DNA of 16,935 bases from Blastococcus sp. CT_GayMR20 (GTDB lineage: Bacteria > Actinomycetota > Actinomycetes > Mycobacteriales > Geodermatophilaceae). Location: contig NZ_SPQM01000108.1 of the NCBI RefSeq assembly GCF_004570345.1, forward strand, positions 1 through 16,935, given 5' to 3'. Shown piece by piece: positions 6,684 to 13,787 of the stretch. Made by a program: the position numbers and the translations under genes. The notes beneath the pieces were generated by a model. That model was not told where the DNA came from. It was given only the letters and a program-made list of their open reading frames with translations, and did not search any database. Position 1 is the first letter of the stretch. Each line of letters starts with the position of its first letter.

Positions 6684-6720
6684 GGCCGCCCACGTCCCGG
6701 AGGACAGGGCCCGACGGATC

Positions 6721-8133
6721 TCACAGCGCGCGGAGGATGTCCTCCACGCGCTCGCGGGCGTCGCCGAAGAGCATCCGGCTGTTGTCCCGGAAGAAGAGCG
6801 GGTTCTGCACGCCGGCGTAACCGGTGTTCATCGACCGCTTGAAGACGACGACGTTCCCCGCCTCCCACACCTTGAGCACCGGCATGCCGGCGATCGGGCT
6901 GGTGGGGTCCTCGGTCGCGGCGGGGTTGACGGTGTCGTTGGCGCCGATGACGAGGACGACGTCGGTCTCTCCGAGGTCGTCGTTGATCTCGTCCATCTCC
7001 AGGACGATGTCGTAGGGCACCTTGGCCTCGGCCAGCAGCACGTTCATGTGGCCGGGGAGCCGGCCGGCGACGGGGTGGATGCCGAAGCGGACGTCGACGC
7101 CCTTGTCGCGGAGGTGGCGGGTGAGCTCGGCGACTGCGGACTGGGCCTGGGCGACGGCCATGCCGTAGCCGGGGGTGATGACGACCGACCGGGCGTCGGC
7201 GAGCATCTCGGCGACCCCCTGGGCGTCGATCTCGGTGTGCTCGCCGTAGTCGCGGTCGTCGGTGGAGGCGGCGCCCTCGTTGCCGAACCCGCCGGCGATG
7301 ACGGAGATGAACGACCGGTTCATCGCCTTGCACATGATGTAGGAGAGGTAGGCACCGGAGGACCCGACCAGGGCGCCGGTGATGATCAGCAGGTCGTTGC
7401 CCAGCAGGAAGCCCGAGGCGGCGGCCGCCCAGCCGGAGTAGCTGTTGAGCATGGAGACGACGACGGGCATGTCGCCGCCGCCGATGGAGGCGACGAGGTG
7501 CCAGCCCAGCGCGAGTGCGATCAGCGTGACGACCGACAGCACGACCAGGTTGGGGTCGATCACGAACACGATCGTGAGGACGACGAAGGCGACCAGCGCA
7601 CCGAGGTTGAGCAGGTTGTGGCCGGGGAGCATCAGCGGGTTGGACCTGATCCGCCCGGACAGCTTGAGGAAGGCGACGATCGATCCGGTGAAGGTGACCG
7701 CACCGATGAAGACGCCGATCACGACCTCGGCGGAGTGGATGCCCAGCAGGTTCGAGGCGACCTCGGTCTGCTCGTCGAGATTTCCCTCGACCGACAGGTA
7801 GCCGTTCCAGCCGACCAGCACCGCGGCGAGGCCGACGAAGCTGTGCAGGATCGCGATCAGCTCCGGCATGCCGGTCATCTCGACCTGCCGGGCCCGCCAG
7901 AGCCCGATGAGGGCGCCGATCACGACGGCGACGGCGAGCAGGCCGGCGCCGACCCCGGAGATGTCGTGGTTCAGGGCCAGCCCGATGGTCGCCACGAGGG
8001 CGATGGCCATGCCGGCCATGCCGAAGGCGTTGCCGGCCTTCGCGGTCTCGTGCCTGGAGAGGCCGGCCAGGCTCAGGATGAACAGCAGGCCGGCGACGAT
8101 GTAGGCCGCCGCGGCGGCCGAGGTGGCGGTCAT
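6721..8133 (-). CDS. pntB: NAD(P) transhydrogenase subunit beta
   Basis: The 470-residue protein matches the usual beta-subunit length. The first 270 or so residues are a series of hydrophobic membrane helices (domain II). The C-terminal third is the NADP(H)-binding domain III, with [44 protein letters not shown] and [16 protein letters not shown], all standard PntB motifs. With PntA it transfers hydride between NADH and NADP+ while moving protons across the cytoplasmic membrane, supplying NADPH for biosynthesis and redox defence. Its ATG overlaps the pntA stop (ATGA, 8130-8133), so the two are translationally coupled. No truncation or missing motif is seen. Confidence 0.96.
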   Translation of the reverse strand: MTATSAAAAAYIVAGLLFILSLAGLSRHETAKAGNAFGMAGMAIALVATIGLALNHDISGVGAGLLAVAVVIGALIGLWRARQVEMTGMPELIAILHSFVGLAAVLVGWNGYLSVEGNLDEQTEVASNLLGIHSAEVVIGVFIGAVTFTGSIVAFLKLSGRIRSNPLMLPGHNLLNLGALVAFVVLTIVFVIDPNLVVLSVVTLIALALGWHLVASIGGGDMPVVVSMLNSYSGWAAAASGFLLGNDLLIITGALVGSSGAYLSYIMCKAMNRSFISVIAGGFGNEGAASTDDRDYGEHTEIDAQGVAEMLADARSVVITPGYGMAVAQAQSAVAELTRHLRDKGVDVRFGIHPVAGRLPGHMNVLLAEAKVPYDIVLEMDEINDDLGETDVVLVIGANDTVNPAATEDPTSPIAGMPVLKVWEAGNVVVFKRSMNTGYAGVQNPLFFRDNSRMLFGDARERVEDILRAL

Positions 8134-9659
8134 CGGGTGAACATCCCCAGCATCCGGCGGGTGACGGCGAAGCCGCCGAAGACGTTGATGCTGGCCAGCA
8201 GGATCGCCACGAACGCCAGCCCGGTGACCACCGGCTCGTCGTGGCCGATCTGCAGCAGCGCGCCGACCACGATGATCCCGGAGATCGCGTTGGTCACCGA
8301 CATGAGCGGCGTGTGCAGCGCGTGGTGCACGTGCCCGATCACGTAGTAGCCGACGACGACGGCGAGGGCGAACACGGTGAAGTGCTGGATCAGCTCGTTC
8401 GGGGAGAACGCGGTGATCAGGAACAGGAGTGCGGCGGCGACGCCGACGACGGCGAACTTCCGCGACGGCGGTGGTGGCGCCTTGGGCGGGGCGGGTTCGA
8501 CCGCGGCGGCCGCGACCGGGGCCGGTGCGGCCGACACCTGCACCGGTGGCGGGGGCCAGGTCTTCTCGCCCTCGCGGACGACGGTCATGGCCCGCTGGAC
8601 GACGTCGTCGAAGTCGAGCACCAGCCGGCCGTCCTTGGCCGGGGTGAGCAGCGTGAGCAGGCTGACCAGGTTCTGCCCGTACAGCTGGGACGCCTGCGCC
8701 GGCAGCCGACCGGGGAGATCGGTGTAGCCGATGATCGACACGCCGTTGGGAGTCACCACGATCTCGTCGGCGACCGAGCCGGCCACGTTGCCGCCCTGCG
8801 CGGCGGCCATGTCGACGATCACGCTGCCGGACCTCATCGAGGCGACCATCTCCTCGGTGATCAGCCGGGGCGCCGGCCGGCCGGGGATGAGCGCGGTGGT
8901 GATGATGATGTCCACGTCCGGGGCCTGCTCCGCGTACATCTGCGCCGCGCGGCGGTTGAAGTCCTCGCCCATCTCCCGCGCGTAGCCGTCGGCGCTGACC
9001 TCGGCCTCCCCGGCGGGCACGGCGACGTACTCACCGCCCAGCGACCGGACCTGCTCGGCCACCTCCGGGCGGACGTCGGTCGCGCGCACGATCGCCCCGA
9101 GACTGCTCGCCGCACCGATCGCGGCCAGGCCGGCGACGCCCGCACCGGCGACGAGCACCTTTGCCGGCGGCACCTTGCCGGCGGCGGTGACCTGACCGGT
9201 GAAGAACCGGCCGAACGTGTGCGCCGCCTCGATCACGGCGCGGTAGCCGGCGATGTTGGCCATCGAGCTCAGCACGTCCATCGACTGCGCCCGCGAGATC
9301 CGCGGGACGGCGTCCATGGCGAGTGCGGTGATCGGCCGCCCCGCGAGCGCGTCCACCAGCTCCGGGTTCAGCGCCGGGGACAGCAGACTGATCAGCGTGG
9401 CGCCGTCCTTGAGGCGGGGGAGCTCCTCGGGCGTGGGGGCGTTGACCCGGAGGACGACGTCGGCCTGCCAGGCCTCCTCGGCCGTCCCGATCCGCGCGCC
9501 GGATTCGGCGTAGGCCTCGTCGGGGAAGCTGCTCGCCGCCCCCGCGCCGGACTCGACCACCACGTCGTAGCCCAGCGCCACGATCTTGGTGACGGTCACG
9601 GGCGTGGCGGCCACCCGAGTCTCCCGGGCGCGGGTCTCCCGCGGCACTCCGATCAGCAA
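8130..9659 (-). CDS. pntA: NAD(P) transhydrogenase subunit alpha (fused domain I plus membrane part)
   Basis: The 509-residue protein is about the length of the fused E. coli-type alpha subunit. Domain I (about 1-370) binds NAD(H): the RAQSMD loop (123-128), [18 protein letters not shown] (172-189) and VRATDVRP (191-198) are visible. An Ala/Pro-rich linker (about 368-400) joins it to four membrane helices (about 402-419, 426-447, 456-474, 478-495), including [20 protein letters not shown] (449-468). Many actinobacteria and other bacteria split this subunit in two; here it is one chain. The start is TTG at 9659, supported by AAGGAG 7 bases upstream and by MLIGVPRET matching the normal N-terminus. 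It is the first gene of pntAB and divergent from the hydrolase gene across a palindrome-rich region. Confidence 0.95.
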   Translation of the reverse strand: MLIGVPRETRARETRVAATPVTVTKIVALGYDVVVESGAGAASSFPDEAYAESGARIGTAEEAWQADVVLRVNAPTPEELPRLKDGATLISLLSPALNPELVDALAGRPITALAMDAVPRISRAQSMDVLSSMANIAGYRAVIEAAHTFGRFFTGQVTAAGKVPPAKVLVAGAGVAGLAAIGAASSLGAIVRATDVRPEVAEQVRSLGGEYVAVPAGEAEVSADGYAREMGEDFNRRAAQMYAEQAPDVDIIITTALIPGRPAPRLITEEMVASMRSGSVIVDMAAAQGGNVAGSVADEIVVTPNGVSIIGYTDLPGRLPAQASQLYGQNLVSLLTLLTPAKDGRLVLDFDDVVQRAMTVVREGEKTWPPPPVQVSAAPAPVAAAAVEPAPPKAPPPPSRKFAVVGVAAALLFLITAFSPNELIQHFTVFALAVVVGYYVIGHVHHALHTPLMSVTNAISGIIVVGALLQIGHDEPVVTGLAFVAILLASINVFGGFAVTRRMLGMFTR

Positions 9660-9666
9660 CGTGGCG

Positions 9667-9672
9667 CTCCTT
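9667..9672 (-). promoter_or_regulatory. Ribosome-binding site that fixes the TTG start of pntA
   Basis: On the minus strand AAGGAG lies 7 bases before TTG 9659. No in-frame ATG or GTG sits at a better distance, and the residues after the TTG match the conserved PntA N-terminus. Confidence 0.7.
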
Positions 9673-9681
9673 CGTTGGGGC

Positions 9682-9741
9682 TCTTGGGGGGATCATGCCG
9701 TGCCCAAGACCATGCGCATGGATTACGGTCACAGATGTGAC
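9682..9741. promoter_or_regulatory. Cluster of palindromes in the pntA/hydrolase divergent promoter region
   Basis: Three inverted repeats lie within 60 bases. TCTTGGG (9682-9688) and CCCAAGA (9703-9709) are 7-base arms with a 14-base spacer. CATGCGCATG (9711-9720) is a perfect palindrome. GTCACA-GA-TGTGAC (9728-9741) has 6-base arms and covers the proposed -10 edge and the GTG start of the hydrolase gene. Their positions suit operators that could control either divergent gene. I cannot name the regulators: the last site has its half-sites in the opposite order to a CRP/GlxR box. Confidence 0.45.
9724..9729 (+). promoter_or_regulatory. Candidate -10 box (TACGGT) for the alpha/beta hydrolase gene
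   Basis: TACGGT ends 7 bases before GTG 9737, the same geometry as at 2919-2924. A start of transcription at or beside 9737 would make the mRNA leaderless, consistent with the lack of a ribosome-binding site there. Confidence 0.42.
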
Positions 9742-10525
9742 AGGTAACACGTTCCGGGCCCCGTCGGCGCTCGAGGTGCTGGAGCGGCAGCCGGCCGTGG
9801 ACGACGGGCGGCCGCCGCTGCTGTTCGTCCACGGTCTCGGCCACGGCGCGTGGTGCTGGGAGCGGTGGATGGACACCACGGCGGAGGCGGGCTGGCCCAG
9901 CTACGCTGTCTCGCTGCGCGGGCACGGATCGAGTCCGGGCCGGATGCGGACCGCCCAGCTCCGGCACTACGCCGACGACGTCGTGCAGACGGCGCTGTCC
10001 CTGCCGCGCCCTCCGGTCCTCGTCGGCCACTCGATGGGCGGGCTGGTCGTGCAACTGGTGCTGGCCCGGTACGCGGCGCGGGCCGCCGTCCTCGTGACCC
10101 CGGTGCCGGCGCACCCGGCGGTGCCCTCGCTGGTCGCCATCGCCCGCCGGCACCCGACGGACGCACTGCGGATCGTCGTCGGCGCCTCGCTGCCCCTGCG
10201 CCCGGAGTACCTCTTCCACGAGCTCGACGACGCCGCGGCCCAGGGCCACGCCGACCGGTGCGGCGGCGAGTCGGCCGTCGTCCAGTACCAGTTGCTCCTG
10301 CACCGCCCGGCGGGCCGCCCGCTCGGTGCGCCGCCGGTCCTCGTCCTCGCCACTCCGGACGACCGGCTGGTGCCGATCCGCGGCGTCCGGGCGACCGCCC
10401 GGCGGTACGGCGCGGACCTCGTCGAGTTCCCCGGCATGGGCCACGACCTCATGCTCGACGCCCGCTGGAAGGAGCCGCTGGCCACGCTGCTCGGCTGGCT
10501 CGGGCATCGCGTCCTCGCCTCCTGA
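9737..10525 (+). CDS. Alpha/beta hydrolase
   Basis: From GTG 9737 the protein has 262 residues, a usual size for single-domain alpha/beta hydrolases. It shows the oxyanion motif LLFVHGLGHGAW (28-39), the nucleophile elbow GHSMGG (97-102, Ser99), an acidic residue at Asp208/Asp209 in VLATPDDRLVP, and His236 in GMGHDLML, completing a Ser-Asp-His triad. It has no signal peptide, so it is likely cytoplasmic. The family covers esterases, lipases, lactonases and C-C hydrolases; the substrate is not evident. An in-frame ATG at 9695 would add 14 residues (MPCPRPCAW...) that do not look like a conserved N-terminus; GTG 9737 is preferred for the TACGGT box before it. The gene is divergent from pntA, with no obvious metabolic link. 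Confidence 0.85.
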   Translation: MTGNTFRAPSALEVLERQPAVDDGRPPLLFVHGLGHGAWCWERWMDTTAEAGWPSYAVSLRGHGSSPGRMRTAQLRHYADDVVQTALSLPRPPVLVGHSMGGLVVQLVLARYAARAAVLVTPVPAHPAVPSLVAIARRHPTDALRIVVGASLPLRPEYLFHELDDAAAQGHADRCGGESAVVQYQLLLHRPAGRPLGAPPVLVLATPDDRLVPIRGVRATARRYGADLVEFPGMGHDLMLDARWKEPLATLLGWLGHRVLAS

Positions 10526-10606
10526 CCGCCGAACCGTGGCCGGACGAGGGGATACGGCCTGCTGGCCGGCCTTCACCCGTAAGGGGGGTGCCGCGCACGT
10601 TCAGGT

Positions 10607-10634
10607 GAAAGCTGCCCCCCGTTTCGGCCGAAAC
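10607..10634 (+). promoter_or_regulatory. Possible motility-type (FliA/WhiG-like) promoter with an embedded 14-base palindrome
   Basis: GAAAGCTG (10607-10614), a 12-base spacer and GCCGAAAC (10627-10634) resemble the FliA-class pattern TAAAGTTT-N11-GCCGATAA: 6 of 8 matches in the -10 and 5 of 8 in the -35. The -10 lies inside GTTTCGGCCGAAAC (10621-10634), a perfect 14-base palindrome that could be an operator. Transcription would begin near 10641, where the first leader hairpin begins. This is a weak match and only suggestive. Confidence 0.28.
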
Positions 10635-10640
10635 AGTTCG

Positions 10641-10729
10641 CAGCGGGTTCCGGCCCAGCCCGGAGTGCGCGGTCGAAGGCGGCCGCCACGAGCTGGCCGG
10701 AACCCCGCTGACGCAGCCGAGGGGCTGCG
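10641..10729 (+). promoter_or_regulatory. Structured 5' leader (two tandem hairpins) of the GGDEF-EAL operon
   Basis: Hairpin 1 pairs CAGCGGGTTCCGGCC (10641-10655) with GGCCGGAACCCCGCTG (10695-10710): 15 pairs with one bulged base and a 39-base internal loop. Hairpin 2 pairs CGCAGCC (10712-10718) with GGCTGCG (10723-10729) around a GAGG tetraloop. The ribosome-binding site GGAGG (10743-10747) begins 13 bases later. This could be a regulatory leader or, in part, the terminator of the upstream hydrolase gene. It does not match a c-di-GMP riboswitch that I recognise. Confidence 0.5.
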
Positions 10730-10754
10730 GTCATGGAGCAGCGGAGGGAGGACC

Positions 10755-12830
10755 GTGTCCGTCTCGATCAGTGCACCGCACGAGGACATGGTGCCGCCGG
10801 AGGTCGTCTCGTCGGTCTTCTACAGCGCGACCGTCAGCGACAGCCTCGCCATCCTGGTGGCCGAGGCCACCGCGGCCGGTCAGCGACTGACCTGGTGCAA
10901 CGAGGGCGCCGTGCAGCTGCTCGGGTACGGCCTCGACGACCTGCGCGCGCTGCCCCTGGACCAGCTCTTCCCCTCCCTCGGCGGCGGAGAGCTCAAGCTC
11001 CTGCTGCGCCGTGAGCGCGCCGCCCGCATGACCCTCCCCGTGCACACCGCCAGCGGTGCCGTCGTCGAGGCCGTCGTCATCACGACGCCGTCCCCCGGTG
11101 GCCGCATGTGGACCATCCGCATCCTGTCGACCAGCAACGAGCACGAGCGCGCCCTGCGCGCCACCGCCGATGCCCACGAGCGGCGGTTCTCCGCGCTCAC
11201 CGAGCGGTCCCCGGTCCCGACCCTGCTCTCGGAGCAGGGCATGCGCCTGGCGCACGTCAACGACGCGTTCTGCACCCTGGTCGGCCTGCGCGCGGAGCAG
11301 CTGCTCGGCACCGGCTGGATCAACTCCATCCACGAGGACGACCTGGACGCCGTCATCGAGCAGGTGGCCGCCGCCCTGGACGGCGACGAGGTCGAGACCC
11401 AGGCCCGCCTGGTGCGCGACGACGGCACCGTCCGGACGACGGTCATCCGCTTCGCCCACCTGTTCACCCCGGGTGTCGGCGCCGGCTTCGTCGGCACCAT
11501 CGAGGACATCACCGACCGGCTCGCCTTCGAGGCGAAGCTCGCCCACCAGGCCAACCACGACCCGCTGACCGGCCTGCCGAACCGCACACTGCTGGCGCAG
11601 TACGTCGCCGAGCGGTTCCAGACCGGTGCCGGCGGGCTGGCCTGCCTCTTCCTCGATCTCGACAACTTCAAGGTCGTCAACGACTCCCTCGGCCACACCG
11701 CCGGCGACGAGCTGCTGGTGGAGGTGGCGGCGCGGCTCCGCGCCACCGTCCGTCCCGGCGACCTGGTCGCGCGCTTCGGCGGCGACGAGTTCGTCGTCGT
11801 CTGCGAGAAGGTGGACGAGGAGGCGGTCGTCGCACTGGCCGGCCGGGTGTCCGAGGCCCTGGCCCGGCCGATGCGCCTCGGGGGCGTCGACGTCCGTCCC
11901 TACGCCAGCGTCGGCGTCACCGTGCAGACCGCGGAGCACACCGCGGCCGACGAGCTCATCCGCGACTGCGACATCGCCATGTACCAGGCGAAGGCCGGCG
12001 GCAAGGGGCGGGTCACCGTCCTCGACCAGCAGGCCCGTGCCGAGGCGCGGGACAAGCTGCGGCTCGTCGCCGAGCTGCGCGACGCGATCGACCGGCGCGA
12101 GATCACGCTGACCTACCAGCCGATCTTCAGCGCCTCCGAGGGTCACCCGGTGGCCGTGGAGTCCCTCGCCCGCTGGACGCACGGCGAGCGCGGCCCCATC
12201 AGCCCGGCGACCTTCGTGCCGCTGGCCGAGGAGAGCGGCCTCATCTCCGGTCTCGGCCTGCTCGTGCTCGACGAGACCTGCCGCCAGCTGGCCGAGTGGG
12301 ACCACCTGCTCGGGCCGGCCGCCCCGCCGCGCGCCAACGTCAACGTCTCGGCGCTGCAGCTCGACGACAACCTGCCCGGCCAGGTCGCGGCAGCCCTCGA
12401 GCGGCACGAGCTGGCGCCGTCGCGGATCTCCGTGGAGATCACCGAGTCGGCCCTGATGAAGGACCCGACGTCGGCGCGGGAGATCCTGCAGCAGCTGCGC
12501 GACCTCGGCATCGAGCTCGCGATCGACGACTTCGGCACGGGTTACTCCTCGCTGGCCTACCTCCGGCACCTGCCGGTCGACTGCCTCAAGGTGGACCGGT
12601 CGTTCGTCGCCGAGATGGCCCAGGGCCACGCGGAGATCGCCTCCGCCGTCATCGCCCTCGCGGCGACCCTCAACCTGTGCACGGTCGCCGAGGGTGTCGA
12701 GACCCTCGAGCAGGCCGCCGAGCTGACCCAGCTCGGCGTGACCTACCTGCAGGGCTTCAGCCTGGCCGAGCCCATGACCGGCGGGCACGCCGCCGCCTGG
12801 TTCGCCGCCTACCAGAAGGATGAGTCGTGA
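10755..12830 (+). CDS. PAS-GGDEF-EAL protein (c-di-GMP synthesis and breakdown)
   Basis: The protein has 691 residues and no membrane helix. A degenerate PAS-like region (about 25-125) is followed by a PAS domain (about 142-258, ending in GTIEDITDRLAFEAKLAHQA). The GGDEF domain (about 262-425) has an intact GGDEF (342-346) and inhibitory-site RPGD (333-336) at the proper 5-residue spacing. The EAL domain (about 435-688) keeps its catalytic set: ESLAR (469-473, Glu469), NVNVS (528-532), EITES (561-565), DDFGTGYSSL (591-600), KVDRSF (612-617), EGVET (646-650) and YLQGF (664-668). Both activities look intact. GTG 10755 has GGAGG 7 bases upstream. The stop overlaps the start of the HDOD gene (GTGA). 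It likely sets cytoplasmic c-di-GMP in response to a PAS signal. Confidence 0.92.
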   Translation: MSVSISAPHEDMVPPEVVSSVFYSATVSDSLAILVAEATAAGQRLTWCNEGAVQLLGYGLDDLRALPLDQLFPSLGGGELKLLLRRERAARMTLPVHTASGAVVEAVVITTPSPGGRMWTIRILSTSNEHERALRATADAHERRFSALTERSPVPTLLSEQGMRLAHVNDAFCTLVGLRAEQLLGTGWINSIHEDDLDAVIEQVAAALDGDEVETQARLVRDDGTVRTTVIRFAHLFTPGVGAGFVGTIEDITDRLAFEAKLAHQANHDPLTGLPNRTLLAQYVAERFQTGAGGLACLFLDLDNFKVVNDSLGHTAGDELLVEVAARLRATVRPGDLVARFGGDEFVVVCEKVDEEAVVALAGRVSEALARPMRLGGVDVRPYASVGVTVQTAEHTAADELIRDCDIAMYQAKAGGKGRVTVLDQQARAEARDKLRLVAELRDAIDRREITLTYQPIFSASEGHPVAVESLARWTHGERGPISPATFVPLAEESGLISGLGLLVLDETCRQLAEWDHLLGPAAPPRANVNVSALQLDDNLPGQVAAALERHELAPSRISVEITESALMKDPTSAREILQQLRDLGIELAIDDFGTGYSSLAYLRHLPVDCLKVDRSFVAEMAQGHAEIASAVIALAATLNLCTVAEGVETLEQAAELTQLGVTYLQGFSLAEPMTGGHAAAWFAAYQKDES

Positions 12831-13696
12831 CGGTGTCCCCGTTCCCCGAGGTCGTCGCCGCGCCGGTGTTCGACATCGAGAAGGTGCTCGCGAGCATCGA
12901 CACGATGGCCGCGCAGCGCCCGGTCGCCGCCCAGATCGTGTCGGTCGCCAACTCCGACGACACCAGCGCGAAGGCCCTGTCGCGGATCCTCGCGTCGGAC
13001 GTCGCGCTGGCCAGCCGGGTCATGAAGCTGGCCAACTCGGCCTACTTCGGCATGCGTGGCCGGGTGACGTCGCTGCAGTTCGCGGTGACGGTCGTCGGCT
13101 TCACCACCGTGCGCACGATGGCGACGGTCGCCCTGACGAACCTCGACGACGAGTCCCGGCTGCCCGAGAACTTCTGGGACGTGACGACCAGCCTGGCGCT
13201 GGCCGCCTCGACCCTCGCGCCCCGCTTCGGCGAGCGGCCCCAGGACTCGCTCTGCCTCGGTCTGCTCGCGCAGATGGGTGCCGCGCTGCTGCACCACAAC
13301 GACCCGGCCGGCTACGAGGCGATCCTCGACGCGGAGCCGACCTACCGCGGCCGGCGTACCGCGGAGACCCGCCGGTACGGCATCAACAGCCTGCGGCTCA
13401 CCGCGGTCGCACTCGAGCAGTGGGGCTTCCCGACCACGCTGACCACGCCGCTGAAGGAGATCGACGACTACCGCGCGATCGACGGCGCGCTGCTCCGCGC
13501 CGCGTTCGAGGTCGCCTCGCGGCTGTGCACCGAGGACTACGAGGAGGTCCCGATCTCGCGGCTCACCTGCGGCAAGCTGGTCGAGGACGACCTGGTGCCG
13601 GTGCTGGACCAGGTGCGGGCCGACGCCGCCGAGCTGCGCCGCGCGATGCTGGGCGAGCCGTCCCCCGAGGACGACCCCGACGACTGGATCGTGTGA
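12827..13696 (+). CDS. Stand-alone HDOD domain signalling protein
   Basis: The 289-residue protein has an HDOD domain at about 28-215: LSRILASDVALASRVMKLANSAYFGM (from 51), SLQFAVTVVGFTTVRTMA (82-99), and LGLLAQMGAALL (144-155) where true HD-hydrolases carry HD. HDOD domains lack the metal-binding His-Asp pair and act as signalling or scaffold modules, not enzymes. A helical C-terminal part and an acidic tail (SPEDDPDD) follow. GTG 12827 overlaps the stop of the GGDEF-EAL gene, with AAGGA upstream inside that gene, so the two should be made in fixed proportion. Since single-chain EAL-HDOD (YuxH-type) proteins exist, this pair may be a split form that acts together; that is inference. It is followed by a long palindrome. 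Confidence 0.88.
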   Translation: MTVSPFPEVVAAPVFDIEKVLASIDTMAAQRPVAAQIVSVANSDDTSAKALSRILASDVALASRVMKLANSAYFGMRGRVTSLQFAVTVVGFTTVRTMATVALTNLDDESRLPENFWDVTTSLALAASTLAPRFGERPQDSLCLGLLAQMGAALLHHNDPAGYEAILDAEPTYRGRRTAETRRYGINSLRLTAVALEQWGFPTTLTTPLKEIDDYRAIDGALLRAAFEVASRLCTEDYEEVPISRLTCGKLVEDDLVPVLDQVRADAAELRRAMLGEPSPEDDPDDWIV

Positions 13697-13712
13697 GCCG
13701 CCCGCCGCGCGC

Positions 13713-13769
13713 AGGGTGTGCGCAGACGTGCGGTTCTCGTCGCTGGAACTGCACATCCGCGCACACTCT
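13713..13769. repeat. Long imperfect palindrome between convergent genes (REP-like element or bidirectional terminator)
   Basis: The arms at 13716-13736 and 13746-13766 match at 18 of 21 positions, with a 9-base loop (TCGTCGCTG). GTGTGCGC pairs with GCGCACAC at the base and GTTC with GAAC next to the loop; the outer stem extends to 13713/13769 with one G-T wobble. All three arm differences are transitions. It lies 17 bases after the HDOD stop and 19 bases before the acyl-CoA dehydrogenase stop on the other strand, a natural place for a two-way terminator. No T-run is present. Its perfection and length also suit a dispersed palindromic repeat. Confidence 0.6.
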
Positions 13770-13787
13770 CGCGGGGCCTGATGCGGA

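Noticed and set aside
4873..6693. Reading the MEDS-HATPase frame as a 606-residue protein starting at 6693
   Set aside because: The extra N-terminal half is the out-of-frame shadow of the MEDS-STAS gene; the real start is the GTG at 5814, overlapping the upstream stop.
7048..9740. Long plus-strand open frames opposite pntB and pntA
   Set aside because: Both minus-strand genes are unmistakable, and the plus-strand products are Gly/Asp/His/Arg-rich shadows with no family motif.
9728..9749. CRP/GlxR-type site before the hydrolase gene
   Set aside because: The half-sites are in the order TCACA-TGTGA, the reverse of TGTGA-N6-TCACA, and no second half at the right spacing follows TGTGA.
10526..10754. 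Known c-di-GMP riboswitch (GEMM type) upstream of the GGDEF-EAL gene
   Set aside because: I could not find the conserved GEMM core elements; the leader is structured but of no class I recognise.
10731..12788. Very long minus-strand open frame (685 residues) opposite the GGDEF-EAL gene
   Set aside because: Its composition (Asp, Gly, Val, Gln, Leu with no domain motif) is that of antisense reading of a GC-rich gene; the plus strand has clear GGDEF and EAL motifs.
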